Counted from the first letter of the stretch, positions 8,435 to 17,563 are shown. The stretch is DNA of 64,000 nt from Bacillus sp. AFS029637 (GCF_002584985.1 NZ_NUPZ01000015.1:25307-89306), one strand, 5' to 3'. Translations and numbers: made by a program. Notes: generated from the letters alone by a model not told the origin.

Positions 8435-9205
8435 ATGAAATATACTGTTATTACTGGCGCTAGTTCAGGGATTGGCTATGAATCAGCTTTAGCCTTTGCA
8501 TCTCGTGGAAAAAATTTAGTACTTGTCGCTCGAAGACAAGAAGAATTAAACGAATTAAAATCGAAAATTAACGAAATGCATCCGGAGTTGGATGTTGTCA
8601 TTCGAAGAACCGATTTATCCGTCACTGAAAATGTTTATAAACTTTATGAAAGCCTACAAACTTTTCAAATTGAAACGTGGATTAACAACGCAGGTTTTGG
8701 TAATTTCGCCTCAATTGCTGAACAAAATTTAAATAAAATAGAGACGATGCTGCATCTAAATATAGAAGCACTAACTATACTCTCTTCTCTTTTCATTCGA
8801 GATTATTCAATGGTTGATGGCACACAACTTATTAACGTTTCATCGGGCGGTGGATACACAATTGTTGCTGATGCTGTTACGTACTGTGCTACGAAGTTTT
8901 ATGTAAGTGCATTTACAGAAGGGCTATCTCACGAACTAAAAGAACAAGGCGCAAAACTGCAAGCAAAAGTTTTAGCTCCTGCTGCTACTGAAACAGAATT
9001 TGCGAAACGCTCATTGGATATTGATGAGTTCCAATACGATAATGTTGTACCGAAATTCCACACTGCAAAACAAATGGCACAATTTATGCTCGACCTTTAT
9101 GATAGCGATAAAGTTGTAGGAATTGTCGACGGTTATACGTATAACTATGAACTTAAAGACCCACTTTATAATTTTGCCGTGAGACAAACGAATTCAAATT
9201 CTTAA
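8435..9205 (+). CDS. Short-chain dehydrogenase/reductase (SDR) family oxidoreductase
   Basis: This 256-residue Rossmann-fold enzyme has TGASSGIG near residue 7 for NAD(P) binding, NNAG near residue 84, and the catalytic Ser...YCATK motif at about residues 136-155. The ATG at 8435 was chosen because TAGGAGG precedes it, against a TTG 21 bases upstream. The substrate is unknown. It is probably activated by the adjacent MerR-family regulator, and its transcript would start at or just before the intergenic repeat that forms the leader. Confidence 0.9.
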   Translation: MKYTVITGASSGIGYESALAFASRGKNLVLVARRQEELNELKSKINEMHPELDVVIRRTDLSVTENVYKLYESLQTFQIETWINNAGFGNFASIAEQNLNKIETMLHLNIEALTILSSLFIRDYSMVDGTQLINVSSGGGYTIVADAVTYCATKFYVSAFTEGLSHELKEQGAKLQAKVLAPAATETEFAKRSLDIDEFQYDNVVPKFHTAKQMAQFMLDLYDSDKVVGIVDGYTYNYELKDPLYNFAVRQTNSNS

Positions 9206-9228
9206 TAACCTCTCATTTCTTATGGAAA

Positions 9229-9270
9229 TATAGATGCCCACTATTATTTACATAATAGTGGGCATCTATA
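9229..9270. terminator. Bidirectional terminator between SDR and GNAT genes
   Basis: A perfect 19-bp stem (TATAGATGCCCACTATTAT and its complement) with a 4-base loop is followed by TTTTT. It serves the two converging genes. Confidence 0.85.
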
Positions 9271-9278
9271 TACATTTT

Positions 9279-9734
9279 TCATCCAACATACCGAACCATC
9301 GCCACCTCATCACAATAATCAACTTTTGGACAATGTCTACAATCAATCCATACTTTCTCTGGCAATGCTTCTTTATTTACAAAATCAAATCCACACTTTT
9401 GAAAAAATACTGTTTCATACGTTAAGGAAATCACTCTTTTCACATGTATTTTCGTAGCTTCCTCCATCACATGATTTACGAGCATGCGCCCTATTCCTTT
9501 CCCTGCATATGTATGTGAAACGACTAACGATCGTATTTCTGCAAGATCTTCCCCTAACACATGCAATCCAGCAACTCCAACAATTTCCCCCTCTTCTTTC
9601 ATCACATATAAACATTGCAAATATTGATAGAGAGACAAAAGAGAACGCGGTAAAACAACTCCCTCTTTTGCGTAAATCTCAATGAGATTATAAATTTCTT
9701 GCACATCACTTGTGACTGCATTAAAGATTTTCAT
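9279..9734 (-). CDS. GNAT-family N-acetyltransferase (ArgA-like short form)
   Basis: This 151-residue protein has the GNAT acetyl-CoA loop SHTYAGKGIGRMLV at about residues 72-86. The C terminus carries a cysteine cluster (DCRHCPKVDYCDE) seen in short ArgA-like acetyltransferases that act on amino acids or similar substrates. It is a single gene on the minus strand, converging with the SDR gene. The substrate cannot be assigned. The cysteine pattern could bind metal or be structural. Confidence 0.8.
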   Translation of the reverse strand: MKIFNAVTSDVQEIYNLIEIYAKEGVVLPRSLLSLYQYLQCLYVMKEEGEIVGVAGLHVLGEDLAEIRSLVVSHTYAGKGIGRMLVNHVMEEATKIHVKRVISLTYETVFFQKCGFDFVNKEALPEKVWIDCRHCPKVDYCDEVAMVRYVG

Positions 9735-9862
9735 ATTCTATCCCCTTGCCCCCGATATTAATATTTATAACTTAAAATGAATTTTAATACATAATTTTAT
9801 ATAATAATACATCTCTCTTTTCTTCCCGTCAATCACTTTATACAAACAAAAAACCAAGCAAT

Positions 9863-10360
9863 CTAATCTATGCTCGGTTCCTCATTTCGTATCGGCAATA
9901 CCGTCGAATATTTAATTTCGCGAAGTGCTAAACTCGTCTGTATACGTGTAATACCAAGCTTATTCAGCTTTCTAATAAACTGTTCCAGCTCTTTGCGATC
10001 ACGATTTGCAACCTTTAATAAATAATCGTACTCTCCTGTTAAACAGTGACATTCTAACACTTCCGGCATCGATTCTAATTCTTTCTCCAACACTTCTAGC
10101 TTATCGGATTGATGAATATTCGTACTCATAAAAATAAAACATAGTAAATCAAACCCAAGCTTTTCTTGATTTAAAATCGCAACTTGCTTATCAATGAAAC
10201 CTTCTCCATCTAATCTTTTTATTCTTGCATGCATCGCAGCTGGTGATAAATTAACGCGGCGTGCTAGCTCTGCATTACTTACTTGTGACTCCTTCTGCAA
10301 TATATCTAAAATTTGTACATCTAAATCGTCCAACACTTTAATAACAGATGACTCCACCAA
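9863..10360 (-). CDS. Lrp/AsnC-family transcriptional regulator
   Basis: This 165-residue protein has an N-terminal helix-turn-helix (NAELARRVNLSPAAMHARIK, residues about 29-48) and a C-terminal RAM ligand-binding domain (residues about 75-150, with LTGEYDYLLKV). The start is GTG behind GGGGGGA. It is divergent from an EamA-family transporter, so it probably controls amino-acid or metabolite export through that gene. The 200-bp gap is very AT-rich, with no operator that I can name. Confidence 0.9.
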   Translation of the reverse strand: MVESSVIKVLDDLDVQILDILQKESQVSNAELARRVNLSPAAMHARIKRLDGEGFIDKQVAILNQEKLGFDLLCFIFMSTNIHQSDKLEVLEKELESMPEVLECHCLTGEYDYLLKVANRDRKELEQFIRKLNKLGITRIQTSLALREIKYSTVLPIRNEEPSID

Positions 10361-10561
10361 AATCCCCCCTTTTTACTACCGATGATTATTCGAAAAAACA
10401 CCTTATAATTTATATAAAACTGAATGTTTTTCTGTGAATATCATTTATAACTAAACATTTTATTGAGTTTTTACCATTATACAAAATAATATATTACACA
10501 ATAAAGAAAAATGCTAAAATTATTTACAATTCACATTGATTACAACAAAGGGGATTTTAGC

Positions 10562-11473
10562 ATGCCTTATTTTTATGTCTTTTTATTATTACTCACGAGC
10601 TTATTATGGGGAGGAAATTTTGTCGTTGGGAAATCACTCGTCGATCATGCCTCACCGATGACACTGACAAGTTTGAGATGGATCATTGCCATTGTTTGTT
10701 TATTGCCGATGGTATGGTTTAAAGAAAAGAAAATCATTCCACCACGTGCTGCAATACTTCCGTTAATACTGATGGGAATTTCAGGGGTCGCTCTTTTTAA
10801 CATCTTTCAATTTTTAGCATTAGAAAAAACATCCGCAACGAATGTAGGGCTTATTTCTACATTGAACGCAATTTCAATTGCACTATTTTCAGTATTATTT
10901 TTAAAAGAAAAAGTAAATACACTTCAAATCCTATCCATGATTCTTTCATTCTTTGGGGTGGTTCTCGTACTTTTAAAAGGTGATTTCTCACTTTTATTTT
11001 CACTACATTTTAATAGCGGAGATTTATGGATGATGGCGGCAGTTTGCATTTGGGGAATGTATTCTGTTTGCAGTAAATGGGCAACTAAAACAACGACACC
11101 ACTTATGGCGACGTTATATTCTGGTATTTTCGGCGTTATTTTATTACTGCCATTTAACATAGGGAACTTTACTGTTACAAATATAAATACGTCTTTCATT
11201 ACATCACTTTTATATACAGGGCTTATTTCTACAGTTCTTTGTATGGTGTTTTGGAATATTGGCGTACAAAAATTAGGAGCTACAACATCCGGGATTTTTC
11301 TAAACTTCAATCCAATTTTCACAGCAATTTTAGCATTCTTTTTCCTCGGAGAAGAATTAACGTGGATACAAATTTTAGGTACAATGATCGTTGTGACAGG
11401 ATGTTATTTATTTTCTCACTTCAAAACTGTTGCTGTTCAGCCAACTAGAGCTTTAATACGAAAGCACTCCTAA
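10562..11473 (+). CDS. EamA/DMT-family transporter
   Basis: This 303-residue protein has ten predicted membrane helices in two EamA repeats (residues about 5-135 and 150-285); LWGGNFVVGK is typical of the first helix. The ATG at 10562 follows AAAGGGG, so the longer frame from 10511 is not used. The substrate is probably an amino acid or other metabolite, inferred only from the divergent Lrp-type regulator. Confidence 0.88.
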   Translation: MPYFYVFLLLLTSLLWGGNFVVGKSLVDHASPMTLTSLRWIIAIVCLLPMVWFKEKKIIPPRAAILPLILMGISGVALFNIFQFLALEKTSATNVGLISTLNAISIALFSVLFLKEKVNTLQILSMILSFFGVVLVLLKGDFSLLFSLHFNSGDLWMMAAVCIWGMYSVCSKWATKTTTPLMATLYSGIFGVILLLPFNIGNFTVTNINTSFITSLLYTGLISTVLCMVFWNIGVQKLGATTSGIFLNFNPIFTAILAFFFLGEELTWIQILGTMIVVTGCYLFSHFKTVAVQPTRALIRKHS

Positions 11474-11474
11474 C

Positions 11475-11510
11475 AAAAAACATTATCCTCTTTATGGATA
11501 ATGTTTTTTG
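11475..11510. terminator. Bidirectional terminator between EamA and mupG
   Basis: AAAAAACATTATCC pairs with GGATAATGTTTTTT across a 7-base loop. Confidence 0.85.
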
Positions 11511-11513
11511 ACT

Positions 11514-12575
11514 TTAATCGTTAGAAATAAGTTTAAATTTCTGTCCCGCATGAATAAAAGGCAGTAATGAAATATCCTCTTCCACAACCATTCCAACAAC
11601 ATTCACTTTCTCATCTACAGGTAAATCATGTACAACAACTTGCATCTCCCCAGCATATCTGCCGTACAATTCATTATCAATTGTAATGCTGCCTTTCTTT
11701 CTTGCAATTGTATGCATTGGCTGTAACACAACTTTATTTCCTTCTCTTGATTCTACAGAGCGAATGACATCACGCGCGGGATCTAATCGATTCGTATGCA
11801 CTCTCTCTACCATTTTTAATACTTCTCTATCAGTTATAAGTGATTTATAGCGCAGCGGAATAATCCCTCTACTCGCACTCGCTATCTCTTGTACACTTTC
11901 TAGACTTCCGCTTATATCTCCAATTAACACCTTATCGACACCACAATCTTGTACAAGTTCTAAATACGCTTCAAGCGGGCGCATATTGCGATGCTTTTCT
12001 AACGTCGGTAAACCTTCATATAACGGACCACGTTTTTCCCCATCTCCCTGAATAAATGCCATCGTTTTTATTCCGCACTCATGTAAATATTGATTTTGCT
12101 TTTGTAAGAACGACTTTGCTAGTCCTGTTTCGGGACGCGGGTAAAAATTATGCCACGCTTCTACATTTTCTATCCGTATCTTTTCAGCGATTAACTCTTC
12201 CCAAAAAGATTCTGTAATCGTACTCGCATTTAAAGCCACTTTCATCTTATGGGACACGCGCGCAATTTCTTTCGGCGCAATGCCATAGTCCATTCGTAAA
12301 CCAGTAATGCCAAAGCCCAATAACTCTTCCACATTTTCATACGATATTCCTAAATGATGTAACGATTTCGGAGAGACATCAACCATTAACTCCATTTCAT
12401 TTTCGAGAGCTTGTTTCCCAAGTATTTGAATTAACTCTTTATACGTACCCGGATCATCTTCTGGAATATGAAGTGATGTAAAAATAGATGAAAACCCGTT
12501 TTCCTTCGCTACTTTTAGCCACTCTTCTTGTTTCTCTACTCGCTCTTTTGAAAGATAAATTGAAACTCCTATCAT
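11514..12575 (-). CDS. mupG: 6-phospho-N-acetylmuramidase MupG (DUF871)
   Basis: This 353-residue cytosolic protein has an N-terminal TIM-barrel-like domain (residues about 1-240) and a C-terminal beta domain with DNELYGRYAGE near residue 302. It contains the DUF871 landmarks HNFYPRPETG and LPTLEKHR. In Staphylococcus MupG cleaves MurNAc-6-phosphate-GlcNAc after PTS uptake, in an operon with murQ, murP and murR; the same set is present here. It follows murP by 55 bp, with a terminator-like hairpin between. A paralogue lies at 35681-36769. Confidence 0.88.
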   Translation of the reverse strand: MIGVSIYLSKERVEKQEEWLKVAKENGFSSIFTSLHIPEDDPGTYKELIQILGKQALENEMELMVDVSPKSLHHLGISYENVEELLGFGITGLRMDYGIAPKEIARVSHKMKVALNASTITESFWEELIAEKIRIENVEAWHNFYPRPETGLAKSFLQKQNQYLHECGIKTMAFIQGDGEKRGPLYEGLPTLEKHRNMRPLEAYLELVQDCGVDKVLIGDISGSLESVQEIASASRGIIPLRYKSLITDREVLKMVERVHTNRLDPARDVIRSVESREGNKVVLQPMHTIARKKGSITIDNELYGRYAGEMQVVVHDLPVDEKVNVVGMVVEEDISLLPFIHAGQKFKLISND

Positions 12576-12597
12576 ATAAATCTCCCTCTCTATGAAT

Positions 12598-12632
12598 AGA
12601 AAAAGAGAAAGGAAATCCCTTTCTCTTTTTCT
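12598..12632 (-). terminator. Hairpin with U-tract between murP and mupG
   Basis: A perfect 15-bp stem (AGAAAAAGAGAAAGG and its complement) with a 5-base loop overlaps the murP stop codon. Being inside the operon it may attenuate mupG rather than end the transcript. Confidence 0.75.
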
Positions 12633-13995
12633 ATATATTTTCTGCCATTTCTTCTTTGAATCCGAAGAAGTACGTAAAGATGAATCCGAAAGTATATGCC
12701 ACTACTAATCCAAGGAAATATAATAAATATTTATTATCAGCAATTAACGGAATTAAAGATAATCCTGATACGCCAATTCCGAGTGCGGCTGTGTGCATAA
12801 CTGCTTGGAATGCACCGCCAACTGCTGCGCCTAAACAAGCAGTAAGAAACGGTTTCCCAAGTGGTAATGTAACCCCGTATAATAACGGTTCGCCAATTCC
12901 TAAAAATCCAACTGGCAATGCACCTTTAATTACGTTACGAAGTCGTTTATTTTTTGTTTTTACATAAATCGCAATCGCTGCTCCTACTTGCCCAGCGCCA
13001 GCCATTGCGAGTACCGGTAATAAAGGCGTTACTTGCGTTTGATTAATAAATTCCATATGAATTGGTGTTAAACCGTGATGTAGTCCGACCATAACGAGAG
13101 GTAAAAATGTTCCGGCCAGCACTGCTCCAGCAAACGCTCCACCAATATTTAAAATAGCATTAATTCCGCTTGTAATTCCTTCAGATAAGAAACCTGCAAC
13201 TGGCTGAATTGCTAACATCGTTACGATACTTACCACTAATACAGTAATGAGTGGTGTCACAATAATATCAACTGCATTTGGCACAGCTTTTCGAACTTGT
13301 CTTTCCACTACAACCATAAGCCACGCTGCAAAAATAACTGCAAACAATCCGCCCCGTCCGGGTACGAGCGCTTCACCGAATAACTTTACGTTCGCCATTG
13401 CCGGGTTGAAAATTAAAATACCAGCAATTGCCCCAAGAACCGGTGTCCCGCCGAATTCCTTCGCTGTATTCCAGCCGACTAAAATTCCTAGGAATGTAAA
13501 GATACCTCCGCCAATAAGTAGTAACATTTGCAGCCACGTAGCATTCGGATCAGCACCTGCGTTTTTCGCGAAGTTAGCAACCCCGTTTATAATTCCTGAC
13601 GCAACAAGACCGGGAATTAACGGAATGAAAATACTTCCTATTTTTCGTAAAAAGTTTTTCACTGGTGTATTATTTTTCTTCTTAATCTCTGACTTCATCT
13701 CTTGCCCAATATCCTCAAGATGATGATCTGCCACCTCACCAATTCGCAGTCCCGTTAAACCTTCCATTTCAGCTGCTACTTTATTTACTGTCCCTGGACC
13801 AACGACAACTTGGAGCGTCTCATCTTCAATGACCCCCATAACCCCTTCAACCTTTTTCAAAAGGTCCATATTCACTTTACTTTCATCATGAAGCGTTAAT
13901 CGTAGCCTCGTCATACAATGAGCAATGCCACGAATATTTTTTATTCCCCCAAGTTGCTCCGAAATTTCTTTGGCCATTCTCTCTTCTTTCTTCAT
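12631..13995 (-). CDS. murP: PTS N-acetylmuramic acid transporter subunit IIBC (MurP)
   Basis: This 454-residue protein has an EIIB domain at residues about 1-85, with the phosphorylated cysteine in AHCMTRLRL (Cys near 27), and an EIIC domain of about 10 helices from residue 110 (the GITSG and GIGEPLLYG motifs are typical). It lacks an EIIA domain, as do other MurP proteins, and must borrow EIIA from another system. It is the second gene of murQ-murP-mupG, 24 bp after murQ. The cargo is MurNAc or the MurNAc-GlcNAc disaccharide, judged from its neighbours. Confidence 0.92.
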   Translation of the reverse strand: MKKEERMAKEISEQLGGIKNIRGIAHCMTRLRLTLHDESKVNMDLLKKVEGVMGVIEDETLQVVVGPGTVNKVAAEMEGLTGLRIGEVADHHLEDIGQEMKSEIKKKNNTPVKNFLRKIGSIFIPLIPGLVASGIINGVANFAKNAGADPNATWLQMLLLIGGGIFTFLGILVGWNTAKEFGGTPVLGAIAGILIFNPAMANVKLFGEALVPGRGGLFAVIFAAWLMVVVERQVRKAVPNAVDIIVTPLITVLVVSIVTMLAIQPVAGFLSEGITSGINAILNIGGAFAGAVLAGTFLPLVMVGLHHGLTPIHMEFINQTQVTPLLPVLAMAGAGQVGAAIAIYVKTKNKRLRNVIKGALPVGFLGIGEPLLYGVTLPLGKPFLTACLGAAVGGAFQAVMHTAALGIGVSGLSLIPLIADNKYLLYFLGLVVAYTFGFIFTYFFGFKEEMAENI

Positions 13996-14019
13996 AATAG
14001 AACCCCCCTCCCTATTATT

Positions 14020-14904
14020 TTATAATGCCTTCTTCACAAACCCTTTCGTGCATTTTAATTTCTCCAGTGCTTCCCCATGCTCACACTGCAATAGCACCAT
14101 AACAATCGCAGCTTTCACGTTACGTTCTGCTTTTTCATAATACTCTGCTGCTACTTCATAACTAATGCCTGTTGCTTCCATAATAATTCGTTTTGATCGT
14201 TCTACTAACTTTTCATTTGTAGATTGAACATCTACCATTAAGTTTTTATATACTTTCCCAACACCAATCATGGAAGCTGTTGAAATCATATTCAGCACTA
14301 ATTTTTGTGCTGTACCAGCTTTTAAGCGCGTTGATCCTGTTAAAATTTCTGCACCTGTTTCTACTTCCACATTTAATTTTGCATATTTACTTATTTCAGC
14401 ATGTTTATTACAAGAAATACTAGCTGTACTCGCTCCCACGCTACCCGCGTATTTCAAGCCGCCAATTACATAAGGAGTTCGACCACTTGCTGCAATGCCA
14501 ATTACAGTATCTTTCTCATTTAATCCAATACTTTTTAAATCTTCTTCTGCTAACTCTTCGCGGTCTTCAGCACCTTCCACCGCTTTAGTAAACGCTTTCA
14601 ATCCACCTGCTATAAATCCTTGCACCATTGTGTCATCTGTACCAAATGTAGGCGGGCATTCCACCGCGTCCAAAATGCCTAAACGACCACTCGTACCAGC
14701 CCCAATGTAAATTAATCGACCCTCTTCTTCAAAGGATTTAATAACAATTTGGACAACTTTTTCAATCTGTTCTATCTCTTTTTCAACTGCTAACGCAACA
14801 GTTCGATCTTCTTCATTCATACTTTGTAGAACTTCTTTTATGCTCATCTCATCTAAATTCATCGTCTTCTCGTTGCGATGTTCTGTAGATAAATTTTCTA
14901 ACAT
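14020..14904 (-). CDS. murQ: N-acetylmuramic acid 6-phosphate etherase MurQ
   Basis: This 294-residue SIS-domain enzyme removes lactate from MurNAc-6-phosphate to give GlcNAc-6-phosphate. The signature GAGTSGRLGILDAVECPP lies near residue 62, and GIAASGRTPYV near residue 140. The ATG at 14902-14904 follows AGAAGGTGA; an in-frame ATG 30 bases upstream falls in the operator and is less likely. It is the first gene of the MurNAc recovery operon, behind a promoter flanked by two MurR-type palindromes. Confidence 0.93.
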   Translation of the reverse strand: MLENLSTEHRNEKTMNLDEMSIKEVLQSMNEEDRTVALAVEKEIEQIEKVVQIVIKSFEEEGRLIYIGAGTSGRLGILDAVECPPTFGTDDTMVQGFIAGGLKAFTKAVEGAEDREELAEEDLKSIGLNEKDTVIGIAASGRTPYVIGGLKYAGSVGASTASISCNKHAEISKYAKLNVEVETGAEILTGSTRLKAGTAQKLVLNMISTASMIGVGKVYKNLMVDVQSTNEKLVERSKRIIMEATGISYEVAAEYYEKAERNVKAAIVMVLLQCEHGEALEKLKCTKGFVKKAL

Positions 14905-14918
14905 GTTGTCACCTTCTC

Positions 14919-14933
14919 TGAAATTTAATTTCA
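14919..14933. promoter_or_regulatory. Putative MurR operator, promoter-distal side of murQ
   Basis: TGAAATTTAATTTCA is a perfect 15-bp palindrome just downstream of the murQ -10. A second copy lies 68 bp away at 14987-15001. Confidence 0.7.
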
Positions 14934-14940
14934 TACTTTC

Positions 14941-14968
14941 ATTATAACTTCAAGAAATTTAAAATCAA
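14941..14968 (-). promoter_or_regulatory. murQ promoter
   Basis: On the minus strand TTGATT (complement of 14963-14968), a 16-bp spacer and a perfect TATAAT (14941-14946) form a sigma-A promoter. It sits between the two palindromes. Confidence 0.75.
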
Positions 14969-14986
14969 TATTACTTTATTATTTTA

Positions 14987-15001
14987 TGAAATTTAATTTC
15001 T
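14987..15001. promoter_or_regulatory. Putative MurR operator upstream of the murQ promoter
   Basis: TGAAATTTAATTTCT matches the 14919 palindrome at 14 of 15 positions. Paired sites around a promoter suggest looping or cooperative repression by the RpiR-family protein encoded next to it. Confidence 0.65.
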
Positions 15002-15010
15002 TTTCATGAC

Positions 15011-15107
15011 GAATTTATCCCACTTTAACTGGCAGTAAAAGTCCGATTGGTTCAACTAATAATAAGTGGGGGATGAACAAAATCCCCACTTATTAAAGTT
15101 TCACTTT
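15011..15107 (-). repeat. bcr-like intergenic repeat, copy B
   Basis: Read on the minus strand it runs AAAGTGAAACTTTAAT, then AAGTGGGG-ATTTTGTTCAT-CCCCCACTT, then TTACTGCC and GGGATAAATT. The order matches copy A at 8301-8410. The central part makes a long stem of at least 13 pairs. It lies between murR and the murQ operators. Confidence 0.75.
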
Positions 15108-15120
15108 ATGTCAGTATGCA

Positions 15121-15146
15121 AAAAAGATGGGTTTCCCCATCTTTTT
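15121..15146 (-). terminator. Rho-independent terminator of murR
   Basis: AAAAAGATGGG pairs with CCCATCTTTTT immediately at the murR stop codon. Confidence 0.8.
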
Positions 15147-16008
15147 ATTTTAACTTCCGTAACCGCAGCGCTTCTTCTCTCGTCTCCATAAATTGATCCA
15201 GCACTTTATTACCAATACGATTAAAAGTAATCACATATAAAGCATCAATCATATTCAGCTGTGTCATTCTGGAAGCAATACTCGCGATGCGATGATCTTG
15301 CTCTACATCTGGCATACAAAGACGAATGTCTGCCTCTTTATATAAAGGTGATGATTGATCAAGCTTCGTAATTCCGATAACCGTTGCACCTTGCCTCTTC
15401 GCATATTGCGCCATTTCAAGCACATCTTTCGTTCGACCAGATGTTGAAATCGCAACAAATATATCGCCCTCTTTTAAATTCGTCACGAGTGGCAACATCA
15501 TATGAAAATCAGATAGCATCATCGCTGTAAATCCGAGCCTTGTAAATTTATAAGCCCCATCCATCGCCGGAGTAGCTGATCCACCTACTCCGTAAAATAT
15601 AATTTTATCCGCATTGGCAATAAGATCCGCTGCTTTCTCCAGCTCCTTCTTATCTATAGCCGTAACGCTCGCCTCAATTGCAGCTTTATTCACATACGTA
15701 ACTTTATTAAACAAATCGTACGGTCCATCTTCTGTATTCATCACTGAAAAATCATTAATATTATAATCAGCAATCGTTAATTCACGAACGAGCGCTATCT
15801 TAAATGCTTTAAAGCTCCCAATCCCAATTGACTTACAAAAGCGAACAACACTCGCTTCACTTGCGCCTGCATTCATTGACACTTCTTTCGTCGTTAAGTT
15901 CGGGACAATCTCTGCATTCTCCATTATGTACATGGCAATCTTCTTTTCAGCTGGTGAAAATTGATCCATATTACTTTCAATTTTAAATAGTAATGTTGAA
16001 GCTTTCAC
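15145..16008 (-). CDS. murR: RpiR-family regulator MurR
   Basis: This 287-residue protein has an N-terminal RpiR helix-turn-helix (residues about 1-77, MNAGASEASVVRFCKSIG near 45) and a C-terminal SIS sugar-phosphate binding domain (residues about 125-265). The family senses sugar phosphates; beside murQ, murP and mupG it is most likely MurR, sensing MurNAc-6-phosphate. It is a separate unit on the same strand upstream of murQ. No copy of the murQ-side palindrome is seen in front of murR itself, so it may not be autoregulated through that site. Confidence 0.9.
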   Translation of the reverse strand: MKASTLLFKIESNMDQFSPAEKKIAMYIMENAEIVPNLTTKEVSMNAGASEASVVRFCKSIGIGSFKAFKIALVRELTIADYNINDFSVMNTEDGPYDLFNKVTYVNKAAIEASVTAIDKKELEKAADLIANADKIIFYGVGGSATPAMDGAYKFTRLGFTAMMLSDFHMMLPLVTNLKEGDIFVAISTSGRTKDVLEMAQYAKRQGATVIGITKLDQSSPLYKEADIRLCMPDVEQDHRIASIASRMTQLNMIDALYVITFNRIGNKVLDQFMETREEALRLRKLK

Positions 16009-16117
16009 TATTTAACCTCCACTTCGTAATCTTCACTCTTCCCTCTCCTTGTCATCACATACATAGATTTTACCATACTTACAAACCCTCCATGCCACAT
16101 AACCATTGCTTTTTGCA

Positions 16118-16150
16118 ATACAAAAGAGCTTACCTGCATCAGATAAGCCC
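16118..16150 (-). terminator. Terminator of the cation antiporter gene
   Basis: On the minus strand GGGCTTATC pairs imperfectly with GGTAAGCTC, then TTTT. Confidence 0.6.
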
Positions 16151-16157
16151 TTCCTCT

Positions 16158-17285
16158 CTATACGAAATATTTCTTCAAAAGCGGCGGCGTAATAATTGTC
16201 GTTAATATAACAACAATAACAATCGCTGTGAAATTTTCTTTCGCTAATAAATTCGCCGTAAGTCCATTTGCAGCGATGATAAGCGCTACTTCCCCGCGCG
16301 ACACCATCCCTGCACCGATACTAATAGAAGATTGAAGGTTGAATCCTGTTAATCTTGCTCCTAAACCTGATCCGATTAACTTTGTGAAAATCGCAATAAG
16401 CGTCATGATGATAATGAACCAAAGTTGACTTCCAATACCTTGAAATGTAATTTCCATTCCGATACTTACGAAGAACACCGGCACAAATATCGCATAAGCA
16501 ATTGGTTCAATTTTATGTTCTACTTCATGCTTATACTCTGTTTGCGAAATGGCAATCCCTGCTGCAAACGCTCCAATAATACCTGCAATCCCCATCATCT
16601 CACTATAATACGAAAAAGAGAAACAAATGATAAGTGCCGCACTAATTAACGCTTCCGATACACGAAGTGGGACAAGCATTTTCATAATCCACGGAACAAC
16701 TTTCCATGCGATAAAAACAATACTGACAAAGAAAATAAGTTTCTTTACGATAACAAGCGTTATATTCACATCTTGCGTTCCTAAAAAACTCATAACAAAC
16801 GCTAATAAAATAACGACAATGACATCATCAAATACAGCAGCACCTAAAATGGTCGTACTTTCTCTCGTATTCATTTTTCCTAAATCACGTAACGTTTGTA
16901 CCGTAATACTAACTGACGTTGCGCAAAGTAATAAACCTAAAAAAATTGCATGGGATTGCATTAATCCAAACAGCAATCCTGTTACATAACCACCGATGAA
17001 AGGAAAAATAATTCCACCAGCCGCTACTGCAAATGATGATTTTAAATTCCGATTTAACTCTTCTAAATCTGTTTCAAGGCCAGCCATAAACATGAGTAAC
17101 AAAACACCAATCTCACTCAGTTCATCGATCAATTCAGAACTATTAATAATACCAAGCACAGCCGGACCGATAATAATACCAACAATTAATTTACCAAGTA
17201 CAGAAGGCTGGCCGAGTCTTACGCTAATATCACCAGCTACTTTCGTACAAAGTAAAATGACGACAAGTTCAAAATAAAATAACAT
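16158..17285 (-). CDS. Monovalent cation:proton antiporter, CPA2/NapA type
   Basis: This 375-residue protein has about 12 membrane helices. The family landmarks are present: GLETDLEEL near residue 65, and two consecutive acidic residues in the ion-binding helix (GAAVFDDVIVV near 148). The ATG at 17283-17285 follows TAGGAGC; a longer frame to 17357 reads through repeat-derived sequence and is not credible. It resembles GerN/KefB-like Na+/H+ or K+/H+ exchangers but lacks a C-terminal TrkA domain. No regulator is adjacent. Confidence 0.88.
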   Translation of the reverse strand: MLFYFELVVILLCTKVAGDISVRLGQPSVLGKLIVGIIIGPAVLGIINSSELIDELSEIGVLLLMFMAGLETDLEELNRNLKSSFAVAAGGIIFPFIGGYVTGLLFGLMQSHAIFLGLLLCATSVSITVQTLRDLGKMNTRESTTILGAAVFDDVIVVILLAFVMSFLGTQDVNITLVIVKKLIFFVSIVFIAWKVVPWIMKMLVPLRVSEALISAALIICFSFSYYSEMMGIAGIIGAFAAGIAISQTEYKHEVEHKIEPIAYAIFVPVFFVSIGMEITFQGIGSQLWFIIIMTLIAIFTKLIGSGLGARLTGFNLQSSISIGAGMVSRGEVALIIAANGLTANLLAKENFTAIVIVVILTTIITPPLLKKYFV

Positions 17286-17300
17286 AACATCTGCTCCTAC

Positions 17301-17372
17301 TTTAACTTTAATCAGGGGGTTTTCTTCATCCGAAGTAGATTGGTAACCCCCGTCCATTTCTGCAAGTAGTTT
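17301..17372 (+). repeat. Degenerate bcr-like repeat fragment
   Basis: ACTTTAATCAGGGGGTTTTC followed by TTCATC matches the head and hairpin of the repeat at 8301-8410; downstream CCCCCG completes an imperfect stem. It abuts the start of the antiporter gene. Confidence 0.45.
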
Positions 17373-17563
17373 CCCCTATTCATCCGCATTTTATTTGTCA
17401 TATTTTTATTTGACAAAATATTCTGAATTATAATAAAATTAATCCAGCAATTTTAAAAAACTACATACCATAACTGCACCTCCATTTCCTTACATACTCT
17501 TTTCTAGTGGGCTCATACTATAGTCGCAGTTATGGAAATGAAAAAACGGGGGGAGAGTCCAAA

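Noticed and set aside
13247-13723. 158-codon frame opposite murP
   Set aside because: It is a mirror frame of the hydrophobic murP gene, with no start signals; murP has clear domain motifs.
17286-17357. N-terminal extension of the cation antiporter
   Set aside because: The extra 24 codons read through a repeat fragment, and a good ribosome binding site points to the start at 17285.
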